Below are positions 47,119 to 59,956 of a stretch of 64,000 nucleotides of DNA, in pieces. The stretch comes from Brevipalpus yothersi (taxonomy: Eukaryota > Arthropoda > Arachnida > Trombidiformes > Tenuipalpidae). The position numbers and the translations under genes were made by a program. Each line of letters begins with the position of its first letter. Within the stretch, counting starts at the first letter, position 1. The DNA is taken from NCBI GenBank assembly GCA_003956705.1, contig QZCP01000084.1, positions 41,359-105,358 on the forward strand. The letters are read 5' to 3'. A model generated the notes under the pieces. The model saw nothing but the letters and a program-made list of their open reading frames with translations, ran no database searches and was not told the DNA's origin.

Positions 47119-48189
47119 TTTTCTACAAATTGGTTCTCATCGTTGGTTTGTGGAGAGGTGAGATCACTGATCAAGCTCAATTATCCACTGTTTGCAAAAA
47201 TCTCGGCTGGGAAGTGTATCGAGTCCTGGAGACTACCACTACGCTGTTTGGAGATGGAATTCGATCCGTTTAATTGGAAGCGTATGAAGAAGGAACATTT
47301 TAAGAGAGTCTATTGAAAACTATGATGGCTACGGAGAGAACGTTTTTCGATTTGGCTGAGATGTGTAGAAAGAATTGCTTGATTATATGTGATCGTAGTA
47401 TAATCGAAGCTGCTGCGTTTATGTTCGAAAGTGCTTATAAGAGAATACTTAAAACAATTTGTTGAACACCGTTGAGCTACGTGATAATCGATACGATCAA
47501 GTTGTCCATCTCGTAACCGCTGCTGATGGTGGGGAAAAATTTTACAATATCGAAGATAATCCATGTCGCTCAGAAGGCTTGGAACGAGCGAGAAAATTGG
47601 ATGAGCTCTCTGCACAAGCATCGGTTGGCCATTCATACATTGATTTTATGGATAATCTGACAAGCTTTGATGCTCAACTTAAACGCCTCATCTCAAATGT
47701 TTGCAAGCGAATCGGTATCGACACCACTGATAGACTAGGAAAGAATAGTCAAATCAATGCCTCCCGATACTGCTTTTCCACCATACCATGATTTTGATGT
47801 GGTCCACGATCTTACTACTAATAATCCCAAGATACAGTCAAGGCTTCTTAAGAGAGGTGAAAATAGGTTTTGGTCATATCAGTATACAACTCGTAGATGT
47901 GAGTCAGCTGATCAAGTTGTTGAGATCATAATGGCAAATCATCCACAGAGACCATGTGGTAACTTCTTCTAGGAAGCAACAATTAGCAGCTTGATATTCG
48001 AGGAAGTTGATTTTATCAGCACTTTCTCATTCTCTTCCACTTTCTCTTTCCCATCGTTAACTTTTCAGATGACTTCCTATCATCATCTCCTCCTCAAATT
48101 CTCTCTCATTAATCCTATCGAGTCTAACATCTGGAGAGATTGTAATATGTGCATATACATGTACATGTGACTGCATGTGTAAGAGTGAA

Positions 48190-48247
<58 letters not shown>

Positions 48248-48850
48248 GAGGAGATTGGAGAGAATGATTCCGCAATAGCTCAAACTGAGAATAATTGTAT
48301 GTTATAAGAAGCTATCGACGATTAAATGGTCAATTTATCGATAATTTCCTCCACTATAGAATTACCTCCCTCAGCGTGATGATTGCCATCAGACCGTCTA
48401 CAAAAGTACTTTCTATGGGAGTATATGTACTTTCAAATGGATATTCACAAAGCTCCTTGTCATCCACGGTGTGTGGAATCATAATTACCTGATGTGCACA
48501 CTAACTTTTTGGAGAAAACTCATCATATAGATCATAGATCATTTAGAATTTTCATGATGATTTCTTCTCCTTGATTTATATCTAGATGTAATGGTCTCAT
48601 TCTACTCGAAATTTACGCTACCGCAGAAGGGGGAGATATCAATCCCAAGTTACCTTCATTTCTCAAAGTTGTGAAGGGAGTTACAAGAAATCCATCATAT
48701 TCTATGTACAATTTGTCCTCAAAAGCTGAGCGGAATTTGTCTGATTTCCAAAAAGGTGTCCAAAATGTTACAAAAAATATCATCGATCCTAATGGCTACT
48801 CTCTCAACAATCCTGGTCTAGTGAATAATTATTCTAGTATCAAGTTCTAG
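47119..48850 (+). pseudogene. TTD14-like NTP-binding protein, decayed
   Basis: TTD14-type proteins are P-loop nucleotide-binding proteins that also bind phosphoinositides and act in membrane-protein trafficking. Traces in order are: a ruined P-loop near 47131 (VLIGG); LGWEVYRVLE near 47208; LLKTMMATERTFFDLAE at 47312-47360 and CLIICDR; ELRDNRYDQVVHLVTAADGG near 47470; LPPD/MPPDTAFPP at 47757; a FLWEYMYFQMDIH block near 48400; and a last exon, 48589-48850, reading CNGLILLEIYATAEGGD. The final intron (48469-48588) still joins in frame. At least two in-frame TAA codons (47269-47310) and two or more frame changes disable it. A (GA)n array sits inside at 48202-48244. Confidence 0.8.
48191..48244. 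repeat. GATA then (AG)n microsatellite
   Basis: Three GATA units, then about 21 AG units, within the decayed TTD14-like gene. Confidence 0.96.
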
Positions 48851-49908
48851 TCCTCTGGTATTCACTCCTAAGTGAATGACTGCATCGTCTATTCGATCTT
48901 GCTGTTTCTCTCTATGTTATATCACATAGTTTATAGCAAATCGGTTAATTGTTCGAATCATCATCAATTACAACCTGTTGCATTGTACTCTTTAAATTTT
49001 CCCATTTTATATTCTCATGACTTTGGATTAATGGATAAATTAATGGCTACCCATTACGGCCATTACCATTAAGATGAACGAAAAGTTAGTCAAATAGCTA
49101 GAGAGATGAAAGAATGGCACACAAGTGGTCATAAGTTGTCATTTGATCTATCGAGTAGAAAGAGAGAGATTTTTCAAGGGAACACTTAAAATGTATGTCA
49201 TAAAAGCATAGTCAGCAGAAGTAGAGAGTGAAGATGATATCGAGACGAATGAACAAGGCCAAGTTTATATGGCTAAATGATCGAAAATTTGGTTGAACAA
49301 TGATGTGTGAGAGCATAATATGATTTTAAATCATCCCTTCGATATTTGATCCCAAAAAATCCAACGATTCTCTCATCACGGAAAGTTTTGGATTGATTAT
49401 TGTTTTCAAATTTAGTTCATCAAAAATTTTGCAGAGATTCAGTTTGACTTTGCAGTCTTCCGATCATTTTCAGTACAAATTGACAATAGTGGATATATAG
49501 AATAATTCTATATGTATGTAGTTGTCTCTTCGCTTCTGCACAACGAAACGTGTTCAGCCTTTTCTATCATGGTCTACCCTGTAAAAAAAGATCAATTCTT
49601 TTACAACGATGCTCTTGGTTGGAGCGAGAGAAAACTCATATACATCTGCTTTAGCAATATTAGGAAAGTTGATCCAGATACCGTTGGACGGCTATTTCAA
49701 GTGCTCTGTTAGTTGCCCATTGAAAAAAAGTTCCCCAACAGACACAAATGTGCCATTCAGTTTACAGCATTACACTCACTCACACACACTGCAAAAAGTT
49801 TCGAATTTGAAAAAGTTTTAGCATATCAGGAGGGAAGAGAGAAAGAGAGCGGGTCGAGCAAAGCTACCCCGAGCAGATCGGGTCCTGATCTATTGAAAAA
49901 CGGTCTTT

Positions 49909-49910
<2 letters not shown>

Positions 49911-49967
<57 letters not shown>
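49911..49967. repeat. (TC)n microsatellite abutting an assembly gap
   Basis: About 28 TC units run straight into five Ns (49968-49972), so the true array length is unknown. Confidence 0.96.
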
Positions 49968-49972
49968 NNNNN
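49968..49972. other. Assembly gap (5 N)
   Basis: Five undetermined bases at the end of a simple repeat; size probably nominal. Confidence 0.99.
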
Positions 49973-50147
49973 TCCTCTGCATGTCTCTCTCCCCACGGAC
50001 CATTGGTGTTGTAGGGCCACAAAAGCCCCATAAGAGCCATAGATTATTTTCAAAGTTTTATTCAGTGGAGGTAGAATAGAGACTCATTGGTGAAATTTTC
50101 ATTTCGACATTCTTGATTCGGTTAAATTTCCAACTTGTGAGGAACGA

Positions 50148-53100
50148 ATGTATGTAAGATTGCGACTTCTCGATTCACCTGATCCGCAAAGTTCAGTCAA
50201 ATTTCAATGTAAATCTGTAGGCCAAAGTATCAAGGATCTGAAACAATGTTGCCTGAGTGTTTTCAATGTCCCAATAGATACTCGAGTTCGACTCTTCTAC
50301 AATGGCAAAGAGGTAAGCTGTGTGTTGTTTATCAAATCTATTGATCTGATAAGGTTTAATTTGTTTTATTTTGTTTTCTCGCTTCAACCAGCTGGATGAT
50401 TCTTATACATTGCTGGACTATGAAATAAGGATCAATGATCTCGTACAGGTTTGGCTATCAAAAGAAAATAGTGCTCCAGAGAAAGCTACTGTTCCAATCT
50501 ACTCGACTGACAGTGATCATGAGGCAACAGAGAGTGGAGAGGAAGGTTGTGAAACTAAAGAAATTAAAGAAATTGAAGAGCAAATGGATCTCGAGGAAGT
50601 ATCTCAAAATGATTACTATAAAATCGGAGATCATGTTGATGCTCTCAATTCGCAATATGGTGCATGGTTCGAGGGTCAAATCGTGAAAATTTTCCGATCA
50701 AAAATATCGGAAATTTATGAGTATGATATCAAATTTTGGCGTTCATCTTTACCCGACATACAGCGAGTTAACTTACAAGAGATAAGACCTCCGATGAACG
50801 TGAAAAAGAAATTCATTGATCTCAAAATCGACGAGAAAGTGCTCATTAATTGTAATTTGAATGATCCAGGAGAACCTCTTGGATATTGGTTTGAATGTTT
50901 GGTGACGAAGATAGATTCGAAGCGTAAACTGGCCATTGGTACCCTGTTCATTGGAGAAATCGTCTTGAAAGACCATGTGATTCCGAAAAATAGTGATTTC
51001 TATGAAATACCTGAAAACATTCCACGAAGCCAACGTTCAACTGAACTGAATGCCCTCATATTTCAAGGATCAGCCACTAAACGTAAGTCAAGTTTCCGTT
51101 TTATTTTCACCCTTTGCTAGACTTAAAAGATTCATCCGGATATCCGTCCCATTCTGTGCCCCTTCCAATATTCTCTCTGTCAATGTGAGCTCTATTGGAA
51201 TCTCGAAAATCTATTAGAACATTCTCCGATGAAGACTCTGCCGTTCTTTCTCATCTAAACTGCATGCTCAAGTTATTCGTCCTCTCGAAAGTCGAAAATT
51301 TTTTGTTCACCTTCGAATTTGCTTCGTGGACATTGGGTGTGACAATTTTACACCAATTGTAAGGCTCTATTAGAACTATTGTGTATGTTGACAAGGTTTC
51401 CACAAAGAAGATGAAGAATAAGAAATAGAAGCAAAAGCGAACAATGAATAATCAGACCACCTCAGGGTAGTAGTGAGAAAAAATTTTTCATCCAACCAAT
51501 GGATAACCCTTTTGTGTGAATTGTTATGCAAAAGATCAATAGGTTTGCCTGGTGTCGTGTGTCTCCGATTTTCTTCTTTCATCAATAATTCACTCGCTCT
51601 TTTATTGTTATTCCTCCTCTCATTCATTCTTACGCAAAGCATACTACTTACTCTCGAAACCCTTCCGATCTATACCACAAGTTTTGCGATTCATTCTCTT
51701 GGGCGATTTAACTTTGGTGATGTAAGATTTACTCTTGGATAAAGGGTTAGGATTGATAATCATATCGGGAACTTATCAACAACTTTTTTCAGAACGAAAT
51801 TTGAGCCAAGACTTGATCAAGGAACAGCTGAATTGATTTTTTTTCACTCTAGACATTTTTCTTTCTAACGGATCTTTTTTGTTCCTTTTCTTCTGTTCTC
51901 AATCAATCGAACGTATGATTAATGTTGTTGGTTTTATTTTTATCGTTTTTTGCATTCAAAACTGTTTTTCTCTACATTTCTCTCGCTTCATTTCTTTCGC
52001 TTCATTTCTTTCGCTACTGGAAATTCGATACTTTTTTGGCATCTCGATCGAATTCAAATGAATCGGCCTCCTAGTGAAATGTTCATCTATCATTTCTTGA
52101 TAAAACACGAGGAAATTCTAATCCTAGTTCATTGAATGCTTTTTATATTGGCATAGAAGTGTTTGATCAAATCTGAGAAATAAATCTTTTTTCTCTGTTC
52201 AAGCTAGAAAAACAGATAGATAGCTTGAATTCTTATGAATATAAATGAGTACTTTTCATGAAAATTTTTTTGACCACTTCCTTTCATCTCTCTCTTCCTT
52301 TCACGACACTTTTCTAGGTCCGACAGCAAACGAATGCAAAATCTGTGGAGATCATCCGGATGTTGAATGTTTCGAGTGTGCTTGCTGTAGATGTGGTCTC
52401 AAAAAAAATCCAGAAAAACAGATTGTGTGTGATGAATGTAACAAATTTTACCATTTCTGGTGTCATCCTAGTCCTATTATTGAATTGCCGAGCGAAGATT
52501 GGTATTGTTATGAGTGTAAAAATTTGGATACAAATTTAATCAAATCGAAAGAAGAGCAAAAATTCCAAAAAAAACGTAAAAAGTGCGCTATTTCATCGAA
52601 TGGATCCCTTCGTACGGATGATATGCCAACGTGGGGTCGAGGTATTAGCTGTATTGGTCGAAGTCGTATTTGTGAATTGGTACCAAAAGATCATTTCGGT
52701 CCCATTCCTAATGTACCAGTTGGCACTTGGTGGCGATTTCGATTCCAAGCATCTGAAGCCGGTGTCCATACACCTCTAGTCGCTGGTATCCATGGAAAAG
52801 AGAAACTTGGTGCTTTCTCAATAGTATTTTGTTGTGGTTATGAGGAAGATGTTGATCTAGGAGATGAAATATATTACACCGGATCAGGTGGTCGAGATTC
52901 AAGTGAAAAAAAGTGTCGTGTTGGCGGGAAACAAGTGAAGGATCAAGAAATGAAAAAATGTAACAAAGCTTTGGCCAAGAGTTGTTATGCAGAATTTTCT
53001 GAAAATGGAGCAAATGCAAAATTTGACTGGCGGAAAGGGAAGCCCATTCGTGTCCTGAGAAGCGGAAATGCAAGAGGTTGCACTAAGAAAAGTCCTTATC

Positions 53101-53872
53101 TGCCAAAAATTGGTGTTAGGTACGATGGAATTTACAAAGTCGTTCGATATTGGGCTGAACATAATTCCGAGTCTGGGCTCTTAATTTGGCGCTATTTATT
53201 GCGAAGAGATGATGAGACACCAAGCCCATGGAGTAGATTAGGGAAGAAACGAATCAAAAAATTAGGTCTTGAGCTCGTATATCCTCCTGGCTATGATGAT
53301 AAGAAATTTGTGTTGGCCCCATCAAAATCTAAAAAAAGGAAACTGTGTAGTTCAAGTGGAATATCTAGCAAAAGAATGAGAATAGAACCTCATCATCTGT
53401 CAGAGCATCTTCTCACCCTTATTTCGAGTGACAAAGTGAATTCATCTATATGGAATGATATTCTAAAGTTTTTACCTTTTGGAGAGGAGGTATGTGGTGA
53501 ATCAGCTGATGGCTTGATATCATTGAATATTAAGTTTCAGAATTTCTCAATTTTCCGATGACTTTCAGATCTTCTTGAATCGAACAAAAGAAGCTTTCAC
53601 TTGTGGATGCTGCCTAGAGGTTGCCACAGAACCGATGGCTTTGATTTGTGGCCACAATGTTTGTGAGGTTTGTAGTATTCTTTCGCTGGAACTTTTCGAA
53701 CTTGAAAACCGATTTACTTTTTGTATAGAAATGCCACTGTGATCTAGTCGAATCTGCTATTAATTTCTGTCCCCTATGCAAGAGTGATCTGTGGACGAAA
53801 AATTTGCTTCCGAAAAAGAACTTTGTTCTCAAGAAAATTCTTCAATCCATCTTTACTGGTCATGGAACATGA
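50148..53872 (+). CDS. UHRF1: E3 ubiquitin ligase UHRF1 (UBL-TTD-PHD-SRA-RING)
   Basis: UHRF1 couples maintenance DNA methylation to histone marks: it reads H3 tails and hemimethylated CpG and ubiquitinates H3 to recruit DNMT1. Exons: 50148-50312, 50392-51082, 52318-53489, 53569-53667 and 53729-53872. All joins keep the frame and give 756 aa. Domains: UBL 1-~77; acidic linker; tandem Tudor ~120-285, with GAWFEG; PHD ~291-357; SRA ~385-610 (VAGIHGK, GYEEDVD, YYTGSGGRD); RING ~683-735 (C3HC4 type). In the SRA the NKR finger of vertebrates, just after GGRD, is not conserved: the corresponding run is SEKKCR. The second Tudor cage stretch also differs (YDIKFWRSS where vertebrates have VKYDDY). A 5' fragment duplicate lies at 46347. 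Confidence 0.95.
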
Positions 53873-54966
53873 AAGACTATTCGTTGGATCATTCAGAAGA
53901 TTTCGAGAAGAAGATTCCACACTCAGAACTCACCATCTCATGGGTAAGATGACCATGATCATGGTGGTGAAGACTAGCCAAATATTTATCTGATTATTGT
54001 TTGTACTCCGGAATTGTCTACGGTCGAAAGAACTCATCTATCTCATTATTGCTGCTGTGAACCTCAAATCGAGGAAGAGATCGCTCACCATTGAGAGTTT
54101 GTGGAAAAATCAGCCTCCACGAACTCTACTCTAGTGTGTTCACATAATTATCCAAGATTCATCATCCGAACGTGACCGCTTCGACTGTAATTAAGGTGAG
54201 GGAAAAAAGTTAGACATGGATATTGTGTCGCGTTTATTCCTTTCTCAAGTGAAATACCAGAAATATTTGATGAATCCCTCTTCATCTTCACCCCTTACAC
54301 GACCCATAAATGCTGTAAATAATTATAATTCGAAATTATAAGATCTCGAACACATATCTTATGTCCAGATGAAGAATCTTCACCTTCATTTTGTAAGTAA
54401 GTAAGTAATAAAATCTCCTGAAGTGTGGATACCCTTAATTATGGTGTCGACTTCTGGATAATTTCATATCATCCATCAATTTTTTTGCAATGGGAGCTTA
54501 ATTATTGTGACTCAGCTTACAATAATTCTCATTTTGCAATAATAGATTTGTAATGATCTCATCTTATCTTTGACCTCTTCAAGTTACTTGCATAAGGTGC
54601 TCGTAGTATTTGAAGGATGAATTTATCTGTGTGTCTAGTAGGTTGAATGACTTCGATCTCTTGTCACCTCTTTGATGACCTATTTGAGCTGATATTTTTG
54701 CGTGGGAAACTTCTGTGTTGAATGTGTAAGCAATAAAGAGAAGTCAATATGGAATGATTTCTTGAACCTGTTACTAACCACCCATTTAGAATTGAGCCGA
54801 GACCTTTCCGCAGATTTCTGTAGAGATTTCTTTTGGGATATTCAGAAAACAATTGCTGATATCAGTTTTCAGTGTTAAAGGCAAATTTAATGAAGATGGC
54901 CAATTTAATCCCCTCAGGGGGAGAGTCAGAGATTTTTTCAGAGGTCTGGTCATCTGATCCTGGAAT
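53873..54966. other. UHRF1 3' flank, no gene
   Basis: AT-rich sequence with AATAAA-like signals; no supported coding frame. Confidence 0.5.
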
Positions 54967-55617
54967 TCAACACCTTCCTTTAAAAGCATCATAGTACTCG
55001 ATAAAGGAGCGAACCAAGGCAAGCCGATGAACTCCTTTCATCTTGATGGAGTTTTGCAAAAACATTTTAAACGGCTCGTTGTCCTGTTGGTATTGGTGCA
55101 ACCAAAGACGATAAAGATCGGAGGCCTAAAAGAAAAAAAATAGAAGGAAAAAAAGGAAAAAAAGGATAGTTGAACGAAGGGAGAAATGAATATTAAATGA
55201 ATGATTACCATTTTGAGATTATGCACCTTGAAGGCTTTCAGGTAGCCTTTGTCCACTCCTGGAACATAGATTATTTTGAGCCCAGCCATGACTACCTTGG
55301 CGAAGGTTTCAGCTTTTGGATAGCTGGACATCTATGAAGGAAGAAAGAAAGCAAGAGAAAGAGAAAAAAAATTTTCGTTGATATTGCAATGTAATTTCTC
55401 TCCCAACACTTTAGGTAAGAAAAATTAGAGTTGTGATTCTCGTCGATAATGATAGAAATTTCTCCTCTTGGATAAATGTATAGTATGTGTATAATGTATG
55501 TATATTTTACAGATAAGCTGATTCCATGTGCGTGTATGACAGAGGGATAAATTTCAAGTTCAACAAGTATACTTACATCTGAATTTTTAGAGCCGGTGTA
55601 ATAAAACCAACTGTCTT
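54967..55617 (-). CDS. Unrecognised protein, three exons seen (partial)
   Basis: Exons 55617-55577 (donor GTAAGT), 55331-55209 (acceptor CTTCCTTCATAG, donor GTAATC) and 55125-54967 (acceptor CTTTTAG) join without breaking frame. They give about 107 residues ending at a TGA; the frame stays open for ~33 more codons beyond it. Sequence hallmarks are WFYYTGSKNSD, GLKIIYVPGVDKGY, LYRLWLHQYQQDNEPF and LVRSFIEYYDAF. These look like an ordered globular domain, but I do not recognise the family. The 5' end is not found. Splice sites are of good quality, so a real gene or a young pseudogene is likely. Confidence 0.45.
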
Positions 55618-56405
55618 CTCAAATACACTGGATTAATACCAATGGTGATAAAATCTATTTGTTGGAGAAGTCGTAGTGGACTACAGAACAGATTATGAAG
55701 AAAAGAGAGAAAAAATTAAATCATTTGCCACTGTAATATGTCACAATAACTGGATTAAAGTTGAGTTAGTGTCCAAAGTGAGCTCAACTTACGTTGAATT
55801 TACTAGTTGGCACTTAGTTTGTACGCCCAACACGGAATCTATCCTGAAGATAGGGCAAAGAGAGAGAGAGAGAGAAGCACTTTGATTAGGAATAAATTGC
55901 AAATCACTAGTAATTTTCATAAACCAGGTAGAAAATATAGAAAATGAAACTTACATAAACTGTCAAATGTAACAACAAAATTCGTTGGAGTAGAGCAAAC
56001 TCAATATTAAGGGTGATTGTAGGTCATTACGAAGATTTTATCAACGAGTATGGAGACATCTCACCTATGGTCAATACTGGTGAACTAGCTATCACATTTT
56101 AATCAGTAAACGATTAAATTTCAATATGATGAAAGTTGATTGATATTTTGAATCGTCGAAAAGATGCGCCAAAAAGTCATGCCGGTTTGTTGTGATTGTA
56201 GTAAATGACAACATTGTAATGCAAGAGCATTTTCAACTAGTCTCGTGTTTATATGAAAACAATTTGTTTAATTAAATCATGACTATCTTGTACTGATATT
56301 ATTGCTGAATTCATCCATTTTCGTTACCTTCTTATTGATCAAAAGCATCATAGCCCTTCTGGTTGTAGAGTGAAAAATCTCTACATTGTGCTTGCTCAAT
56401 CCAAT
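55618..56405. other. Intergenic upstream of EFL1
   Basis: Only short, unsupported frames. It presumably contains the EFL1 promoter; no clear element seen. Confidence 0.45.
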
Positions 56406-59400
56406 ATGACACCAAAAAATGTTGATGTGTCTCGAATTCGTAATGTTTGTATATTAGCTCACGTTGATCATGGTTAGTCAGTTTGTCTATATCCTCCTGT
56501 ATGCCTTATTCAATGTTCTAATGGGTTACTAATTATCATCTTTATTCTTGTCTGTTCTCGACTTTAGGTAAGACTACACTTGCTGATCATCTGATTGCTA
56601 GTGACGGGATAATAACCAGCAAACTTGCTGGCAAAACACGATACATGGACAGTAGACCTGATGAACAGCAACGTGGAATCACAATGAAATCAAGCAGTAT
56701 TGCCCTTAGATTTTCAATGAACAAGAATGATTATCTAATCAATTTGATCGATTCCCCTGGTCATGTGGATTTCTGTGGAGAAGTATCAACTGCCATCAGA
56801 TTGTGTGATGGAGCAATAATTGTGATCGATGTTATCGAAGGGGTTTGTGCTCAGACAAGAACTGCCATCAGACAAGCTTGGATTGAAAGGTTAAAACCGA
56901 TATTGGTCTTAAACAAGATTGATAGACTGATTATTGAACGTAAACTAACACCTCTAGATGCCTATGTGCATCTTCAACAAATTCTTGAACAAGTGAATGC
57001 TATCATGGGTGAACTTTTTACAGCCGATCGTATTGGTAAAGAAGAGGAAGAAGACGAAGAAAAAAAAGGAGTACAAGAAAAGGATTCTTCGCCCAAAATA
57101 AACCATTCCAAGGATGAGGAAGTTTACCAGGATCATGATGCTGATGACGATTCTGATATTTATTTTTCTCCTGAGCAAGGAAATCTGATTTTTGCCAGTG
57201 CATTAGATGGTTGGGGATTTACCATTCAAAATTTCAGCAAATGGATCAGCAAAAAGCAAGGAGAAAAAGGCAAAAAGTTGAAAGAGAATGTCCTCCAGCG
57301 AACACTGTGGGGTGACTATTATTGGAACTCTAAGACCGAGAGAATCATGAAAGGTGCTCAAGCAAAAGCAAAGGAACCTCTCTTCGTTTCATTGATTCTA
57401 AAAAAAATTTGGCAGCTCTATGAATCTGCTGTAGTACGAAAAGATCAAGTTAGATTCGATGAGATAGTCAATTCACTTGGTATTACCAAACGAGATCTTG
57501 GTCACAATGATCCTCGCATGGTGCTCCAGTCAACGTTCACGGAATGGTTATCATCTCTAGCCCATAATTTATTGGAAATTGTTTGTAATCTCGTTCCCAG
57601 TCCATTGGAATTAGATGAAGCCAGAGCAGAAATGCTCATGTGTTCCAAGGCAACTAGATTTGATCTATTCCCGCCGGAAACAAAAAAAGTGAAAGAAGCT
57701 TTCGTTAAATGTTCCCCTGATGGTCCGATTATTGTGTGTGTTTCGAAAATGTTTGCCGTTGAAAAAGCTCATTTACCTCAAAATCGTTATAAACCTCTAA
57801 CTGAGGAAGAGATTGCCAAACGCCGAGAACTTGTGAAAAAATCAGCCTCAATCAACACTACTCCAGTGCCTCATACGATCATCGAGCATTTGCCGTCCAA
57901 AAGTGACCTCATTGGTGGTGATCATGGTTGTGAAGAGGATGAGAATGTTGTATTCCTTGCGTTTGCCCGTGTTTTTAGTGGCACACTTCGGAAAGGTGAC
58001 AAATTGTATGTTCTACACCCGAAACATGATCCATCCAAGCTTACTGATGAGACTGTGATCGATCCTGATCTAAAATTATGTGATCTCAAGAGTGATCAAC
58101 ACATAACATGTGCCCAAATAAAAGATCTTTATCTTCTTATGGGAAGAGGGTGTGAAGAAGTTGATATGGTTAAAGCGGGAAATGTTGTTGGTATTAGTGG
58201 ATTGGAAGAGCATATTGTTAAAACAGCAACATTATCTGATAATATATATTGTCCGCCATTCATTGATCTTCAGATTGCCTCACAACCAATTTTGAGGGTT
58301 GCTGTAGAACCTCAAAATCCAATGGATATGTCTAAACTTATAAAAGGTTTAAAACTTTTGAATCAATCAGATCCATGTGTGGAGGTGAAAATTCAAGATT
58401 CAGGTGAACATGTTATCATAACAACCGGTGAAATTCATTTGCAAAAGTGTATCGATGATTTAGTTAACACTTTTGCCGGTATCGAAGTGAACGTTTCCTC
58501 ACCGATAGTTCCTTTTCGAGAAACTATCATTAAAGGTGATTCGAATATCGCCTACACTTCCTCTACAGCTACCAATACAAGTAACAACACTTCCCACACA
58601 AATATTTTCAAAGATGATGATGATTTGGAGAAAAATTCTGATGATGAAAATGTTGTTACCACTAGTGGAACTCATTCTTCCCACCCACATTGGGAGGTAG
58701 ATGGTGAAGGTTATCTCACCATAAGTACTCCAAATAAAAAATCAATCATCAAAGTCAAAGCAGTTCCACTTCCTGAAGAGATTGTTAAATTGTTGGAAGA
58801 AAATGATGTATTACTTCGTAAGATAGATGAAATCAAGAAAAATAGAAAAATTTGCAATCTTTGGGACACAACTCCGGAAATTAAAAGATTGTGGCAAGAA
58901 TTTAAGGAAAAATTGAGACAATGTTTCGAAGACTGTGATACTAGCTTTCTTAATGGTGTTAATGGATTTGATAAAATTTGGTCTTTTGGTCCCAAATATT
59001 GTGGTCCAAATATTTTATTCAATTTTATTGAAGATTTTAGTATAAGAAACTTTTGGACTGATGATAATAGTATGACAATTGACAAGAGAAGTGCCGATAA
59101 TAGAATTGATTATGAATTCAGTTTTATCAACGGTTTCCAATTGGCTGCATTTGCTGGACCTTTATGTGAAGAGCCTCTACATGGTGTTGGTTTTGTCATA
59201 AAAGAATGGACTTTACAGGACAATTCATCAATATCTGAATCTGATCCGTATGGACCATTTGCTGGTCAAATTGTGTCCACCGTGAAAGATGCCTGTCGGC
59301 GAGCCTTCCAACAGCAGCCTCAAAGATTGATGGCTGCTATGTATTCCTGTACTATTCAAGTGACAAGTAATGCATTGGGTAAGTTTTTTTCACAATTATC

Positions 59401-59467
59401 CATCTATTTCAATGACCAAAATTTGATTAAGAATGTCATCCCATCATCAACTGTTGATCCATTTTAA
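56406..59467 (+). CDS. EFL1: Elongation-factor-like GTPase 1, C-terminus not found
   Basis: EFL1 is the cytosolic GTPase that, with SBDS, evicts eIF6 from nascent 60S subunits. Exon 1 56406-56472 (donor GTTAGT) joins exon 2 from 56568. The G domain is complete: AHVDHGKTT (P-loop, residues 18-26), DEQQRGIT (switch), DSPGHVDF and NKIDR. It is followed by the acidic insert typical of EFL1 (EEEEDEEKK), domain II (FARVFSGTLRKGDKLYVL), domain III and domain IV (PFRET, LAAFAGPLCEEPLHGV). Near the end MAAMYSC continues to SNALG, followed by a good donor (GTAAGT) at 59379. In other species this is followed by ~140 residues starting RVYAVLS, completing domain V. I find no such exon in the remaining 4.6 kb. 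Without splicing, translation stops at 59467 (988 aa). Confidence 0.93.
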
Positions 59468-59912
59468 CTCTCATATCCACTCATCATATGCATACCATGA
59501 TATCTCAATATGATCACATCTTCTATCTGGGTATTTCCATCAAAATTTCTTGTAGCAAATAATTATAAGCTTTTCATTTCAGCTAGCTTCTCTCCTCAAA
59601 ATTACTACTTACGAATAGATCATTTTGAGATGGGTGGCAATAGAAAAAGGAAGTATTTGAAATACAGAATTCTAGTAAAACGGTCGAAAAAAGAAGGAAA
59701 GAAAGAAAGAAAGAGAAAGAGAGAGAGAGAGAGAGAGAAGATGGTAAAATGCTGTCAGAGTAGGAGCGTGTTGATGGGACTAATAGAAGGGAACCATAAA
59801 AGTTATATCTTCAATTTAAGAGGTTTTTAATGATATTTTTGTGGTTTTTCTCTCCGGGGTGACGGTAAAATAGCAAAATGATGAAAAAAAGTGAAACGTT
59901 GCAAATTTTTTT

Positions 59913-59916
<4 letters not shown>

Positions 59917-59954
<38 letters not shown>
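59917..59954. repeat. (CT)n microsatellite
   Basis: About 18 CT units. Confidence 0.95.

Positions 59955-59956
<2 letters not shown>

Larger units (their letters stand above)
48851..50147. other. Upstream region of intact UHRF1
   Basis: 48851-49460 holds nothing recognisable. From 49465 it contains a ~35-bp block (TTTTCAGTACAAAT ...) matching the leader of the C3orf18-like gene at 44316-44350, directly joined at about 49528 to DNA matching 45757 onward. It includes a (TC)n array and an assembly gap. Confidence 0.75.
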
